A stretch of 64,000 nucleotides of DNA from an uncultured SAR116 cluster alpha proteobacterium (GCA_902625725.1 CACOCY010000010.1:1-64000); one strand, 5' to 3'; counted from the stretch's first letter, positions 37,692 to 47,109 are shown. Numbers and translations are program-made. The notes: generated by a model not told the origin, from the letters alone.

Positions 37692-38405
37692 ATGCGTGAA
37701 GTTGTACTAGATACAGAAACCACAGGACTAGATGTTTCTAAAGGCCATAAAATAATAGAAATAGGCGCTTTAGAGCTAATAAACTTAGTACCCTCAGGAA
37801 AGACACTTCATTTGTATGTTAATCCTGAAAGGAATATAGATGATGACGCGACGAGAATACATGGAATAACAAATGAATTTATTGCCAATAAGCCAAATTT
37901 TAGGCGAATCGTTCACGAGTTTCTTGATTTTATTGGTGATGACAAACTAGTTATACATAATGCTCCATTCGATTTAGGTTTTTTAAACGCAGAGCTAAAT
38001 CAAGTAGGCTTAGAAATGATTTCAGAAGATAGAGTAGTGGACACACTAACTATCGCTCGTCAGAAATTTCCTGGTGCGCAAGCGTCTTTAGATGCACTTT
38101 GTCGAAGGTTTCAAATAAATAACGAGCACCGAGATTTGCATGGAGCTCTTATTGATGCTGACTTACTTGCGTCTGTTTATGTTGAATTAAGGGGTGGCCT
38201 TCAACCCAATTTTTTATTTAGTAAAACTGCAACTGAAATATCTGGAAACACAGCTAGTGAAGATATATATAATAGTAAATGGTCTAATATAAAAAAAACG
38301 TATAGAGCACCAAGAAATCAAGAGTTAACTGAAGATGAAATTGATAAACACACTAAATTTTTGGAATTGATTACAGACCCTATATGGCAAAGTGACTTAA
38401 AATAA
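37692..38405 (+). CDS. dnaQ: DNA polymerase III epsilon subunit (3'-5' exonuclease)
   Basis: Proofreading exonuclease of the replicase. Exo I is VVLDTETTGLDVSKGHKIIE with the two acidic residues, Exo II LVIHNAPFDLGFLNAEL, and Exo III HRDLHGALIDADLLASVYVE. The C-terminal tail (about 180-237) would bind the polymerase alpha subunit. ATG 37692 is preferred because AGGA (37679-37682) lies 9 bases before it; a TTG at 37686 is too close. It ends the ppsR-maf-coaE-dnaQ run and converges on secB with 12 bases between. Confidence 0.95.
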   Translation: MREVVLDTETTGLDVSKGHKIIEIGALELINLVPSGKTLHLYVNPERNIDDDATRIHGITNEFIANKPNFRRIVHEFLDFIGDDKLVIHNAPFDLGFLNAELNQVGLEMISEDRVVDTLTIARQKFPGAQASLDALCRRFQINNEHRDLHGALIDADLLASVYVELRGGLQPNFLFSKTATEISGNTASEDIYNSKWSNIKKTYRAPRNQELTEDEIDKHTKFLELITDPIWQSDLK

Positions 38406-38417
38406 AAAACAACTCCT

Positions 38418-38876
38418 TCACTTATTGGGTGTTTTTGTTTTGAGATTCGCTTTAAAAACAGCAATAAAATCAATTGGTTGTAGATTTAATGGCAAAAAAC
38501 CACCTTCTCTTGTTATGGTTGCGATAGTGGCCCTGGCAAAAGGGAACAATAGTCTTGGTCCTTCAATCATTATAAAAGCATTTTTATCATTATCAGATAC
38601 ATTGTTCACACTCACAATACCCCCATAACTCAATTCAACAATAAATAAAGACTCAGATTCTACTTTTGCTTTTGCGTTAAGGTTAAGTGTAATTTCGTAT
38701 CGGTCATTTTCAAGCAGATTTGCTCCAACATTTACACTTACCTCAACATCTGGTTGTCCAGTTTGTTGGGTGAATATAATCGAAGCCCTTGGGTTCTCAA
38801 AAGATAAATCTTTTATATATTGCGCATGCATAGTTAACGAGGGTGATGCCTCGGTTGAAGTTTCTTTCTCAGCCAT
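38418..38876 (-). CDS. secB: protein-export chaperone SecB
   Basis: Tetrameric cytosolic chaperone delivering precursors to SecA. The core LTMHAQYIKDLSFENPRASI and LLFPFARATIATITREGGFL (before LNLQPIDF) are typical SecB. ATG 38876 is used because GGAG (38886-38883) lies 6 bases upstream and the resulting 152 residues match the family; a start at 38924 would add 16 unlike residues. It converges on dnaQ. Confidence 0.95.
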   Translation of the reverse strand: MAEKETSTEASPSLTMHAQYIKDLSFENPRASIIFTQQTGQPDVEVSVNVGANLLENDRYEITLNLNAKAKVESESLFIVELSYGGIVSVNNVSDNDKNAFIMIEGPRLLFPFARATIATITREGGFLPLNLQPIDFIAVFKANLKTKTPNK

Positions 38877-38966
38877 CGGACGCTCCATAAAATTAGGATA
38901 CTCAAAATATGACATGAGTATCACAAAACATTCAGTTATATTAAAAGTTGAATAAAATTTAAACTT

Positions 38967-39446
38967 CTATTTTTCTTTGTATTCGCCATCAATTGTTATT
39001 TCTTGAGGCCCATAAGCGTTATTTTTATAGTGAGACGAAGTGTCTCCATGTTTGTTTCTTAAATCAGCAAAAAGCCGCAGGTCAGCGAAATTTGCAATTA
39101 TAACGCTTCCAATAAAAACTCTTATAATTGGAACCATGCACACTATTCCTATTAAATCTGTAAAATAACCCGGAATGACTAACAGTAATCCTCCAAATAA
39201 AATCGATAATCCTTCGGCCAATTTAGATAAACCGCGGTCATTTTTTTTATACTCTGACCGCCAAGCCATAAATACTTTCTTTGTTAAACGTCTTATTAGC
39301 GAAATACCCAAGAAAGCTGTAAAAAACAAACCAAGGAAAGTAATTAGACCACCAAGAACATTGCCAACAAGAATTAGTGCCTCAAATTCTATCCAACCAT
39401 AGGCCAAGAAAACCAAAAGTAATACAAATACATTTGTTTTTTGCAT
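38967..39446 (-). CDS. fxsA: FxsA-family inner-membrane protein
   Basis: Small membrane protein named after the E. coli suppressor of F exclusion of phage T7; its biochemical role is unknown. Three to four hydrophobic segments are visible: VFVLLLVFLAYGWIEFEALI, GGLITFLGLFFTAFLGISLI, and LFGGLLLVIPGYFTDLIGIV with the conserved PGFxTD-type motif. Length is 159 residues. It is upstream of secB on the same strand and divergent from the Tim44-like gene, the common alphaproteobacterial arrangement. Confidence 0.9.
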   Translation of the reverse strand: MQKTNVFVLLLVFLAYGWIEFEALILVGNVLGGLITFLGLFFTAFLGISLIRRLTKKVFMAWRSEYKKNDRGLSKLAEGLSILFGGLLLVIPGYFTDLIGIVCMVPIIRVFIGSVIIANFADLRLFADLRNKHGDTSSHYKNNAYGPQEITIDGEYKEK

Positions 39447-39551
39447 TTTTAATCCTCCTCGGTTGTTCTTGTCTTATTTATCACCTATTTGTAGATTATA
39501 ATATAATTAAAGTATAAATAAAATAATGCGTTAAAATTCACTTAAAAAAAA

Positions 39552-40202
39552 ATGGGAAAAAAAATGCCTTTTATTGACATTCTAATTTTTGCTGTTATTG
39601 CGATTTTCTTAATTTTTAGACTCCGCTCCATACTTGGTACAAAGGAAGGATTCGAAAAATCTGAAAATAGGACGCCGACAGAATCCACCAAAGATAACGT
39701 AATTGATTTCAAAGGCAAATCATCTGATACCGTATCAGAATCATTAAATGGCTCGGGAATTCAGGAATTAGGCAAACTTGACCCTACTTTTAAGGAAGAT
39801 GAATTTCTAAGTGGGGCAAAGGCAGCGTTTCCGCTTATTTTGAATTCATTCTCGGATGGGGATTTAGGAAGTTTAAGGCGTTTCGTAGGGTTTGATTTAT
39901 ATGAGGAATTTTCGAATGCTATTCATCAAAGAGATGCCGCGGGGGAGAAGTTAAAAATAGAAATAGAAAAAATAAACGATATTCAGCTATTAGATGCAGA
40001 AGTTTCCAATGGTATTGCATCAGTAACTGTAAAATTCAATAGCGTGCAAACACGTCTACTAACTGATGCCAACGATATTGAAATTGAAGACGATAGTATG
40101 TCAAATGAGAGTGTTGACGATATATGGGTTTTTGAGAGAGACATAAAAAGCAAAGATCCAAACTGGAAATTGGTTGAGACTGGAACAACTGAATTGGATT
40201 AA
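39552..40202 (+). CDS. Tim44-domain (TimA-like) membrane-anchored protein
   Basis: Bacterial homologue of the mitochondrial import motor anchor Tim44; function in bacteria is unclear. One N-terminal membrane helix (FIDILIFAVIAIFLIFRLRS) is followed by a charged linker, then the Tim44 domain (FLSGAKAAFPLILNSFSDGD to the C terminus). Length is 216 residues. The first ATG (39552) has no Shine-Dalgarno; ATG 39564, preceded by GGGA, is an alternative. It is divergent from fxsA. In relatives an mltA gene usually comes next; here only 47 bases separate it from the Smr gene. Confidence 0.88.
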   Translation: MGKKMPFIDILIFAVIAIFLIFRLRSILGTKEGFEKSENRTPTESTKDNVIDFKGKSSDTVSESLNGSGIQELGKLDPTFKEDEFLSGAKAAFPLILNSFSDGDLGSLRRFVGFDLYEEFSNAIHQRDAAGEKLKIEIEKINDIQLLDAEVSNGIASVTVKFNSVQTRLLTDANDIEIEDDSMSNESVDDIWVFERDIKSKDPNWKLVETGTTELD

Positions 40203-40249
40203 ATACTTCTACATCCTTTATGTACGTTTAATTTACCCTAGGTTTACTA

Positions 40250-40831
40250 ATGGTTAAAAAAAAAGAAAATTTAGATAATGATGATTTGTGGGGTAAAATT
40301 ACAAAAACAGTTAATCCAATAAAATCTGATAAAATACCGATAGCTAATCTTGTCGCTTCCGACACTGTTGATTTCACAAAAAAAACGAAAGACAAGAAAC
40401 ATATTAATTACGAATCTTCAGACAAATTATATGGTTCTAAAAATCCAATTAAAAAAGTTGTTAAAAACACTCCATCAGACCTTCGAGATAAAAAGGTATT
40501 TGGGATAGACGCCAGTAGTTCAAAAAAATTACGAACAGGCAAGGTTGAAATTGACGCTACTTTAGATTTGCACGGCATGACACAACAAAGCGCTTTTTCA
40601 TCAACACTAAGTTTTATAAAAACTGCAGTATTAAAGAAACACCGCACTATCCTTATTATAACGGGAAAAGGAACAGAGGGTAGGGGTGTGTTAAGAAGTC
40701 AGCTACCAATATGGTTGAAATCAGAAATTTGTGCACCGCATATTGTGGCGTTTGACCAAGCACAAGCAAAAGACGGAGGTAGTGGCGCTTTTTATATTAG
40801 ATTGCGTAGAGATAGGCAACGTCGTTCATGA
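40250..40831 (+). CDS. Smr-domain protein
   Basis: Predicted nuclease or nucleic-acid-binding protein with the domain found at the end of MutS2. The N-terminal ~90 residues are a Lys/Asp-rich, low-complexity tail. The Smr domain (about residues 95-190) has the signature IDATLDLHGMTQQSAFSSTL, then ILIITGKGTEGRGVLR and the terminal basic RLRRDRQRR. Length is 193 residues. It overlaps the next gene by 4 bases (ATGA), so the two are translationally coupled. Confidence 0.9.
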   Translation: MVKKKENLDNDDLWGKITKTVNPIKSDKIPIANLVASDTVDFTKKTKDKKHINYESSDKLYGSKNPIKKVVKNTPSDLRDKKVFGIDASSSKKLRTGKVEIDATLDLHGMTQQSAFSSTLSFIKTAVLKKHRTILIITGKGTEGRGVLRSQLPIWLKSEICAPHIVAFDQAQAKDGGSGAFYIRLRRDRQRRS

Positions 40832-41220
40832 CACCTTTCGGCGAACATATGCGGTTTCTTCGCTTAAAACATAAAAAAACACTTAAACAACAAGCTGATA
40901 AATTATCTGTATCAATAGCGTATTTGTCAGCACTAGAACACGGTAAAAGAGGACGACCTTCACCGGTATTGATTAGTGAGATATGTGTGTGGCTTGGATT
41001 AATTTGGGATGAGGCCGAGCAACTAAAAAGACTAGCTCTTATTTCCCATCCAAGACCTGTGGTAGATGTATCCTGTCTGGGCCCTAGGGCAACGGCACTC
41101 GCAAATATATTAGCTAGCAATATTGATCGGTTGTCTGAAGACCAGTGCAGTGAATTAAGGTTCTGTTTAGATGAAATGCTTTCGTCAATTTCCGATAAAC
41201 ACGACCATAATAAACCTTAA
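40828..41220 (+). CDS. XRE-family helix-turn-helix regulator
   Basis: Small DNA-binding protein. The HTH covers about residues 5-70: MRFLRLKHKKTLKQQADKLS, VSIAYLSALEHGKRGRPSP and ICVWLGLIWDEAEQLKRLA. A conserved alphaproteobacterial tail (PVVDVSCLGPRATALANIL) follows. Length is 130 residues. Its ATG overlaps the Smr stop, a linkage I believe is common in alphaproteobacteria and which suggests a shared role. Target genes are unknown. Confidence 0.85.
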   Translation: MTPFGEHMRFLRLKHKKTLKQQADKLSVSIAYLSALEHGKRGRPSPVLISEICVWLGLIWDEAEQLKRLALISHPRPVVDVSCLGPRATALANILASNIDRLSEDQCSELRFCLDEMLSSISDKHDHNKP

Positions 41221-41333
41221 AAATCACGTTAACGCTAGTAATGATACAGATCTGGTAAAATTTAGAAAAAACTGATAAATCTGAATAATAAGATTCAAGA
41301 CTTCGTCTCCCCTTGATTTGAAAGAGCAAAAAT

Positions 41334-41933
41334 ATGCGTAAATATGAATTAAACAGAAAAACTAATGAGACTGACATCTCTGTGTCTCTTTTAATTGATG
41401 GCAAAGGAAGAAGTAAAATAAAAACAGGAATCGGATTTCTAGACCACATGCTAGAGCAATTAGCCAAGCATAGTTTAATGGACATTGAGATCAACGCCAA
41501 TGGGGATTTACATATAGATGACCATCATACTACAGAAGATATAGGGTGGGCTATTGGTCATGCATTTAGAGAAGCATTGGGAGACAGGCGCGGTATTAAT
41601 CGATATGGTACAAGCTTATTGCCTATGGATGAGACGATGTCTCAAGTTGTGGTGGACTTATCTGGCAGACCCTTTTTGATTTGGAGGGTTGTACTGCCTT
41701 CTGAAAAATTAGGCACAATGGAAACAGAAATTATCCGAGAATGGTTTCAGGCTTTCTCCATGGGGTCGCAAATAACTCTGCACGTAGAAAATTTCTATGG
41801 GGTTAATACTCATCATATCGTAGAAAGTTGCTTTAAAGCATTAGCAAGAGCATTGCGACAAGCTACGGAAATTGATACACGCGCATCTCAAGAAATTCCA
41901 TCTACTAAGGGAACGCTTGGTGGAAGTTTGTGA
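41334..41933 (+). CDS. hisB: imidazoleglycerol-phosphate dehydratase
   Basis: Sixth step of histidine synthesis; a monofunctional HisB without the phosphatase domain. Metal-binding repeats: [20 protein letters not shown], then [20 protein letters not shown], and later [20 protein letters not shown]. Length (199 residues) is normal. It opens the his cluster and its stop lies 1 base before the hisH ATG. Confidence 0.97.
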   Translation: MRKYELNRKTNETDISVSLLIDGKGRSKIKTGIGFLDHMLEQLAKHSLMDIEINANGDLHIDDHHTTEDIGWAIGHAFREALGDRRGINRYGTSLLPMDETMSQVVVDLSGRPFLIWRVVLPSEKLGTMETEIIREWFQAFSMGSQITLHVENFYGVNTHHIVESCFKALARALRQATEIDTRASQEIPSTKGTLGGSL

Positions 41934-41934
41934 T

Positions 41935-42585
41935 ATGAGACAGTTGACAATCATTGATGCAGGTTCTGGTAATTTAAAGTCTGTTCAACAATCTGTTTGT
42001 AGGGTAGCGGGTGAACAGAAAGAGGAATGGTTAATTAAAAGATCTTCCAATCCAAATGAAGTGTCAAAAGCAGACTATATAATAATGCCTGGTGTTGGAA
42101 ATTTTTCAGAATGTAAGAAAAATTTATCTAAAATAAAGGACATGGAACAGGCATTAGAAATTCAAGTTCAACAGCGAGCAGTTCCATTTTTAGGGATTTG
42201 TGTTGGAATGCAATTAATGGCGACAATGGGTTTTGAAGGAAAACACACATCAGGTTTAAATTGGATTGAAGGAAAGGTATTGCCATTAAATCCAGAACCA
42301 AAAAAGGTTTATAAAATCCCACATATAGGTTGGAATAAAATCAAGGTTCGTAACACAAATCATTTTTTATCTACTAAATTAGTGAACGACTTATTTTATT
42401 ATTTCGTCCATTCGTATCATTTTGTGCCAGAAAATGCAGATGATTGCTTGGCTTATACTGATTATGGACAGAGAGTCACAGCGATTATTGCTAAAGATAA
42501 TAAAATTGGTACACAGTTCCATCCAGAAAAAAGTCAAAAGGCAGGTTTTCATTTGTTATCATCTTTTTTAAACTGGCATATCTAA
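41935..42585 (+). CDS. hisH: imidazole glycerol phosphate synthase glutaminase subunit
   Basis: Releases ammonia from glutamine for HisF. The class I amidotransferase nucleophile is in FLGICVGMQLMATMGFEG (Cys), with the His and Glu of the triad in TQFHPEKSQKAGFHLL. The N terminus is MRQLTIIDAGSGNLKSVQQS. ATG 41935 is chosen; an upstream ATG at 41872 would add 21 residues inside hisB with no family equivalent. Length is 216 residues. The next gene begins immediately after its stop. Confidence 0.96.
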   Translation: MRQLTIIDAGSGNLKSVQQSVCRVAGEQKEEWLIKRSSNPNEVSKADYIIMPGVGNFSECKKNLSKIKDMEQALEIQVQQRAVPFLGICVGMQLMATMGFEGKHTSGLNWIEGKVLPLNPEPKKVYKIPHIGWNKIKVRNTNHFLSTKLVNDLFYYFVHSYHFVPENADDCLAYTDYGQRVTAIIAKDNKIGTQFHPEKSQKAGFHLLSSFLNWHI

Positions 42586-43152
42586 ATGAGTGAAGAATTT
42601 ATAGTAGCAGACAAAAAATTTCTATCTCAATCCAGAAAACCAATTGTGACAGTTGAGACTTTGTATGAGCTTGATGCTAGTGATTTAACAGAGATTTGTG
42701 ATGCAACAGAAGAAGCTATTGAAGCCGGTGGGGGTTTCGGTTGGTTGTCACCACCCTCTAGATCTGTGCTTGAGAACTATTGGCGTGGTGTATTACTAAT
42801 TCCTGATAGGGTTTTAATTATTGGTAAGCTCGATCACGTTATTGCAGGCTCATGTCAAATATTGAAACCACCTCAAAACAATGAAGCGCAAGCTTTCAGT
42901 TGCCAGCTAACAACATTTTTTCTCGCGCCCTGGGCCCGCGGGCACGGAATGGCTAGTCGGCTTGTTATAGAAGCAGAAAACTTTGCAAAATCTAATGGAT
43001 TTAACACAATTAATCTGGATGTTAGAGCGACTCAGGATAGAGCTATTCATTCATTTGAAACCCTTGGATTTACTAAAATTGGAACACACCCGAATTATGC
43101 TTTAATAGAAGATAAATATGTAGCAGGTTACTATTTTACAAAACAGATTTAG
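42586..43152 (+). CDS. GNAT-family N-acetyltransferase within the his cluster
   Basis: Predicted acetyl-CoA-dependent acetyltransferase of unknown substrate. The acetyl-CoA loop (motif A) is FFLAPWARGHGMASRLVIEA, followed by INLDVRATQDRAIHSFETLG and FTKIGTHPNYALIEDKYVAG, the usual motif B region. An N-terminal extension of ~30 residues precedes the fold. Length is 188 residues. It starts on the base after the hisH stop and hisA follows after 8 bases, so it must be translated from the his mRNA. It is not a known histidine enzyme. Confidence 0.88.
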   Translation: MSEEFIVADKKFLSQSRKPIVTVETLYELDASDLTEICDATEEAIEAGGGFGWLSPPSRSVLENYWRGVLLIPDRVLIIGKLDHVIAGSCQILKPPQNNEAQAFSCQLTTFFLAPWARGHGMASRLVIEAENFAKSNGFNTINLDVRATQDRAIHSFETLGFTKIGTHPNYALIEDKYVAGYYFTKQI

Positions 43153-43160
43153 TAGAAAAA

Positions 43161-43901
43161 ATGAATATTTACCCAGCAATAGATTTAAAAAATGGTCAAG
43201 GCGTGAGATTGCTTCATGGAGATTTTCGCCAGACTACAGTTTATGCAACGGATGTTGGTGCACAAGCAGCTGAATTCATAACAGCTGGTTGTAAATGGAT
43301 CCACGTTGTTGACTTGGATGGCGCAATACAAGGAAAACCTGTAAACATCGCAGCTGTAGAACAGATTGTGAAAGCGGGATCGAAAGTGCAGTTGGGCGGT
43401 GGAATTCGTAATTTAAAGATGATAGAAAAATGGATTTCCCACGGTGTCGATAGAATTATTTTAGGAACAGCAGCACTTAAAAACCCAAACTTATTAAAAC
43501 AGGCGGCTAAACTATTCGAGGGTCGAATTGTAGTTGGCGCAGATGCTAAAGAAGGGATGATAGCTGCAGAAGGGTGGTTAGAATTGAGCACCGTTCCTGT
43601 TATAGACTTAGTTAAGAGATTTGAAGATTGTGGTGTTGCGGCTATTATATTCACCGATATCGGAAGAGATGGTGCATTAACGGGTATAAATGTGAATGCT
43701 ACGGCTGAATTAGCTCGCGAGACAGATATCCCAATTATTGCATCTGGTGGCGTAAGAGACATAGAAGACATAAAGGCATGTTCTCAGCTTGCTCATTTTG
43801 GTATTGATGGCGTAATTACAGGTAGGGCTTTATACGATGGTCGTCTTTCCCTAAGAGATGCGCTAAAAATTGCAGCGCGGTCTAACATATCAGAAGGTTA
43901 A
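43161..43901 (+). CDS. hisA: ProFAR isomerase
   Basis: Amadori isomerase of histidine synthesis with a (beta-alpha)8 barrel. Catalytic Asp is in [20 protein letters not shown], the second in [13 protein letters not shown]. Phosphate-binding motifs [15 protein letters not shown] and [13 protein letters not shown] are present. Length (246 residues) is normal. hisF begins 1 base after the stop. Confidence 0.97.
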   Translation: MNIYPAIDLKNGQGVRLLHGDFRQTTVYATDVGAQAAEFITAGCKWIHVVDLDGAIQGKPVNIAAVEQIVKAGSKVQLGGGIRNLKMIEKWISHGVDRIILGTAALKNPNLLKQAAKLFEGRIVVGADAKEGMIAAEGWLELSTVPVIDLVKRFEDCGVAAIIFTDIGRDGALTGINVNATAELARETDIPIIASGGVRDIEDIKACSQLAHFGIDGVITGRALYDGRLSLRDALKIAARSNISEG

Positions 43902-43902
43902 A

Positions 43903-44670
43903 ATGCTAGCATCTCGGATTATACCTTGTCTCGATGTCCATGAAGGAAGAGTTGTTAAGGGCATTAATTTTGTGAATTTAGTAGATGCTGGTGATCCAGT
44001 TGAGCAGGCAAAATTATATGACGCAGCAGGTGCAGACGAGCTCTGTTTCCTTGATATAACTGCAAGTCATGAGAATAGAGAAACAATTTACAATGTCATT
44101 TCTAAAACTGCAGAAAACTGTTTTATCCCGCTGACAGTGGGAGGTGGTGTCAGATATGTTGAAGATTTCAGGCGCATGTTATTATCCGGAGCTGACAAGG
44201 TTTCTGTAAACTCGGCGGCAGTTTCCGATAAATTTTTGTTGTCAAGAGCAGCAGAAAAATTTGGTTCCCAATGTGTTGTTTTAGCTATTGACGCAAAAAA
44301 AAATAATGATGGTGTATTTGAAGTATATACCCATGGAGGAAGGTATCCAACGGGAATTAATGCGATAGAGTGGGCGATAGAAGCTGTTCGATTAGGTGCC
44401 GGTGAGATTTTGCTTACCTCTATGGATGGTGATGGGACGAAAGAAGGATATGATATACCTATGCTAAAGGCAGTATCTGACGCGGTAACAGTGCCTGTCA
44501 TTGCATCCGGTGGGGCTGGAACCGTTGAACATTTCGTTGATGCTGTAAAGGTCGGACACGTTTCCGCCGTATTGGCTGCATCCGTGTTTCATTTTGGTGA
44601 AATTTCTATAAAGGAGGTTAAAAATGCGATGTCGGCTGCAGGCATATCTATTCGAAATAATATGTTTTAG
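43903..44670 (+). CDS. hisF: imidazole glycerol phosphate synthase cyclase subunit
   Basis: Uses ammonia from HisH to close the imidazole ring. Motifs: [20 protein letters not shown] (first catalytic Asp), [33 protein letters not shown] (second Asp) and [19 protein letters not shown] 43903 starts directly at the conserved fold, giving 255 residues; an ATG at 43870 would lie inside hisA. It is in the uninterrupted his cluster before hisE. Confidence 0.97.
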   Translation: MLASRIIPCLDVHEGRVVKGINFVNLVDAGDPVEQAKLYDAAGADELCFLDITASHENRETIYNVISKTAENCFIPLTVGGGVRYVEDFRRMLLSGADKVSVNSAAVSDKFLLSRAAEKFGSQCVVLAIDAKKNNDGVFEVYTHGGRYPTGINAIEWAIEAVRLGAGEILLTSMDGDGTKEGYDIPMLKAVSDAVTVPVIASGGAGTVEHFVDAVKVGHVSAVLAASVFHFGEISIKEVKNAMSAAGISIRNNMF

Positions 44671-44704
44671 AATGAAAGTTATTCTAATGATTAGGGAGCA
44701 ATAA

Positions 44705-45022
44705 ATGACATTTTTAGTGCTAGAGAGATTATTAAAAACGATAGATGAGCGAAAAAAAGCAGACCCCAATATCAGTTACACATCATCCCTTCTAGCGCAT
44801 TCTCCAGAAAAGCCGCTTAGAAAATTATCTGAAGAAGTCACAGAACTTTTGATCGACTCTTTAAAAGGGGATATGAAAGGAGCGACTAAAGAGGCGGCAG
44901 ATGTGTTATATCATTATCTTGTGGTGTTGGCTGCATTAAACATTCATTTTTCAGAAATTTTGGCTGAACTAGAGCAGCGTCAAGGACTATCTGGTCATGA
45001 AGAAAAACGAAATCGATCTTAG
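44705..45022 (+). CDS. hisE: phosphoribosyl-ATP pyrophosphatase
   Basis: Second step of histidine synthesis, hydrolysing PR-ATP to PR-AMP. The MazG-like fold shows KLSEEVTELLIDSLKGD and TKEAADVLYHYLVVLAALNI with the metal-binding acidic residues. Length (105 residues) is normal. AGGGAG (44693-44698) lies 6 bases before the ATG. It closes the his cluster; hisI, hisD, hisG and hisC are elsewhere. Confidence 0.94.
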   Translation: MTFLVLERLLKTIDERKKADPNISYTSSLLAHSPEKPLRKLSEEVTELLIDSLKGDMKGATKEAADVLYHYLVVLAALNIHFSEILAELEQRQGLSGHEEKRNRS

Positions 45023-45054
45023 TTGTTTAAAATAATTACTATTGGACGCAAAAA

Positions 45055-45423
45055 ATGAAACAGCATTTATATGATAATAATAATATTTTCGCTAAAATTA
45101 TCCGTGGGGAAGTTTCTTGTAAAAAGCTTGACGAATGTCCTCATACGTTAACATTTTATGATATAAATCCGCAAGCTCCCATCCATGTATTAGTTATTCC
45201 GAAAGGGGCTTATATAGATATTGATGACTTCTCGATAAAAGCATCCGTGGAAGAACAGGCTGCTTTTGTCGCTGCCATTGGGAGGGCAGCAAAATTAACA
45301 GGAGCCTTTGAAAAAGGCTACCGCATAATTTCCAACGTTGGGGCTTTTGGTCATCAAGAGGTACCCCATCTTCATGTTCATATTTTAGGTGGAGAACCCA
45401 TAGGACCAATACGTGGACGCTAA
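45055..45423 (+). CDS. hinT: HIT-family nucleotide-binding protein (HinT-like)
   Basis: Predicted purine nucleoside phosphoramidase. The His triad is VPHLHVHILGGEPIG close to the C terminus, preceded by NIFAKIIRGEVSCKKLDE and IHVLVIPKGAYIDIDDF. Length (122 residues) is normal for HinT. It follows hisE by 32 bases and is probably on the same transcript, ending at the hairpin at 45507. Confidence 0.93.
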   Translation: MKQHLYDNNNIFAKIIRGEVSCKKLDECPHTLTFYDINPQAPIHVLVIPKGAYIDIDDFSIKASVEEQAAFVAAIGRAAKLTGAFEKGYRIISNVGAFGHQEVPHLHVHILGGEPIGPIRGR

Positions 45424-45506
45424 ATATATTTTTCTTATTTTAGTGTCAGCATAATTGATAAATTAAAATTGAATATAAAAAATTAAGTAAATAGTAAGAG
45501 AATTAG

Positions 45507-45539
45507 CAAAAAAACCGTAATTATTAACGGGATTTTTTT
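45507..45539. terminator. probable bidirectional terminator between hinT and gshB
   Basis: A short stem CCGT/ACGG with an 8-base loop is flanked by a long A run on the left and a T run on the right. Read on the minus strand the hairpin runs straight into eight T, so it best serves gshB; on the plus strand a two-base bulge precedes the T run. Confidence 0.55.
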
Positions 45540-45558
45540 AATCGTATTTAAAATAAGA

Positions 45559-46515
45559 TTATTTATTTAAAGTGTTTGCTTTGTTTTCTATTAATTCCCA
45601 GGTGATTTTGGCTATATTTGTTTTTGAAAACGTTTCGATTTCCCGTATTCCTGTTGGTGAAGTAACATTAATCTCAGTTAGGTAATCACCAATAACATCT
45701 ATGCCAACAAACAACAGGCCTTTTTCCTTAAGGGTTGGTCCAATTCTTCTGCAAATAAAGTGGTCTCGTTTTGTAAGCTTACAAGAAACGGCGGTACCAC
45801 CAACATGCATATTAGCCCGAGCTTCATTTTCAGCGGGTATTCTTTTAATTGCGCCGATAGCTTTACCATCAACCATTATTATTCTTTTATCGCCATTTCG
45901 AACTTCAGGAAGAAATTTTTGTATCATTAATGGCTCTTTACTCATACTACCGAACATTTCTAGAAGAGAATTTAGATTTTGGTCATTAGGTTGAAGCCTG
46001 AAAACACCAGCACCACCATTTCCATAAAGTGGTTTTATAACGATATCCCTGTGCTCATCACGGAATCTAGATATTTGCTCTTTATTACTACTGATTAATG
46101 TTGGAGGCATCAGATCAGGAAAATTCATTACAAGAATTTTTTCAGGAGCATTTCTGACTTCTCCCGGATTGTTAATTACCTGAGTCGTTTTTGGAAGGTG
46201 TTCCAATAAATGGGTTGCTGTAATATAAGCCATATCAAAAGGAGGGTCTTGTCTCATTAAGACCACATCAAATTCTTCTAATAGACTGCTTGCTGTTTTG
46301 TCCACCGTGAAATGGTCTCCTACTTTATCCTTTAATTTCACGGATTGAACTTTTGCCCTGATACCCTCTTTGCTCCAACTTAAATCTTTCGGTTCGTAAA
46401 TATGAACCAAATGGTTTCTTCGTTGTGCTTCTAATGCTAGACGAAAAGTTGTGTCCCCTTCAATGCTTATTGATTCAATAGGATCCATTTGAATTGCTAT
46501 TTTAAGTTGAGTCAT
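45559..46515 (-). CDS. gshB: glutathione synthetase
   Basis: Joins gamma-glutamylcysteine and glycine to glutathione with ATP. The substrate-binding start is IAIQMDPIESISIEGDTTF, the N-terminal fold has VLMRQDPPFDMAYITATHLL, and the ATP-grasp domain has IVIKPLYGNGGAGVFRL and GIDVIGDYLTEINVTSPTGI. Length (318 residues) is normal. Its start is 3 bases after the stop of the BON gene, so both are transcribed together leftward. Confidence 0.97.
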   Translation of the reverse strand: MTQLKIAIQMDPIESISIEGDTTFRLALEAQRRNHLVHIYEPKDLSWSKEGIRAKVQSVKLKDKVGDHFTVDKTASSLLEEFDVVLMRQDPPFDMAYITATHLLEHLPKTTQVINNPGEVRNAPEKILVMNFPDLMPPTLISSNKEQISRFRDEHRDIVIKPLYGNGGAGVFRLQPNDQNLNSLLEMFGSMSKEPLMIQKFLPEVRNGDKRIIMVDGKAIGAIKRIPAENEARANMHVGGTAVSCKLTKRDHFICRRIGPTLKEKGLLFVGIDVIGDYLTEINVTSPTGIREIETFSKTNIAKITWELIENKANTLNK

Positions 46516-46518
46516 AAT

Positions 46519-47109
46519 TTAATCACGGGGGTCATCCTGCAAAACCACATAATTTTCAACTCTTTCCGCATAAGATAAATTTCGGGCATGTTGGATCACT
46601 CTATCTCTTTCATTAGCATCTTTTGCTATTCCGGTAATATAAACAATTCCGCTAACCACCTCTATTGAATAATTTAGAGAGTTAATGTTCATGTCTGTAA
46701 TTAGTAATCGGCGTAGGTTAGCTCCTGCTGTAGCATCCTTTGCACGATCCTTTAAAGATACTTTTTCAGCTATTTCAACCTCGTTTATTAATGAACGAAC
46801 ACCACGAACTTCCCAGGCTAGTTTACTTGCTTGGGATTTGAGTTCTTGTGTTTCAATTCGCCCGACTAGGAGAACATTGCCTTCATCTACTTGTATTGAA
46901 ATCCCCTCAACTAAATCAATATCTGTTTGAATAAATTTATCTCTAATTTTGAGTGAAATAGAAGTATCAGTAATTGAGGTTGCGAAACCCTTTTCTGTGC
47001 TTGAAGCGCCGATAGCGGCAGCTCCTGCCCCAAGTATAGCGCCAGCACATCCAGAAAGTTGAACGACTATTATTGTAAGAATAATGGCTGAGAAAGATTT
47101 GTAAAGCAT
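46519..47109 (-). CDS. BON-domain lipoprotein (DolP/YraP-like)
   Basis: Predicted outer-membrane lipoprotein with two BON domains that may bind phospholipid and support envelope integrity. The signal peptide ends in VVQLSGC (lipobox Cys21), followed by AGAILGAGAAAIGASSTEKG. BON 1 covers about 45-115 (ISLKIRDKFIQTDIDLVEGI) and BON 2 about 120-195 (LRRLLITDMNINSLNYSIEV, then GIVYITGIAKDANERDRVI). Length is 196 residues. AAGGAAC precedes the ATG. The rsmI / LpoA-like / BON neighbourhood matches that of E. coli yraP; the yraN gene often found here is absent. Confidence 0.88.
   Translation of the reverse strand: MLYKSFSAIILTIIVVQLSGCAGAILGAGAAAIGASSTEKGFATSITDTSISLKIRDKFIQTDIDLVEGISIQVDEGNVLLVGRIETQELKSQASKLAWEVRGVRSLINEVEIAEKVSLKDRAKDATAGANLRRLLITDMNINSLNYSIEVVSGIVYITGIAKDANERDRVIQHARNLSYAERVENYVVLQDDPRD

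Noticed and set aside
40828-41220. XRE gene after Smr as an antitoxin of a toxin-antitoxin pair
   Set aside because: The partner is a Smr-domain protein, not a toxin family, and the linkage looks like conserved alphaproteobacterial gene order.
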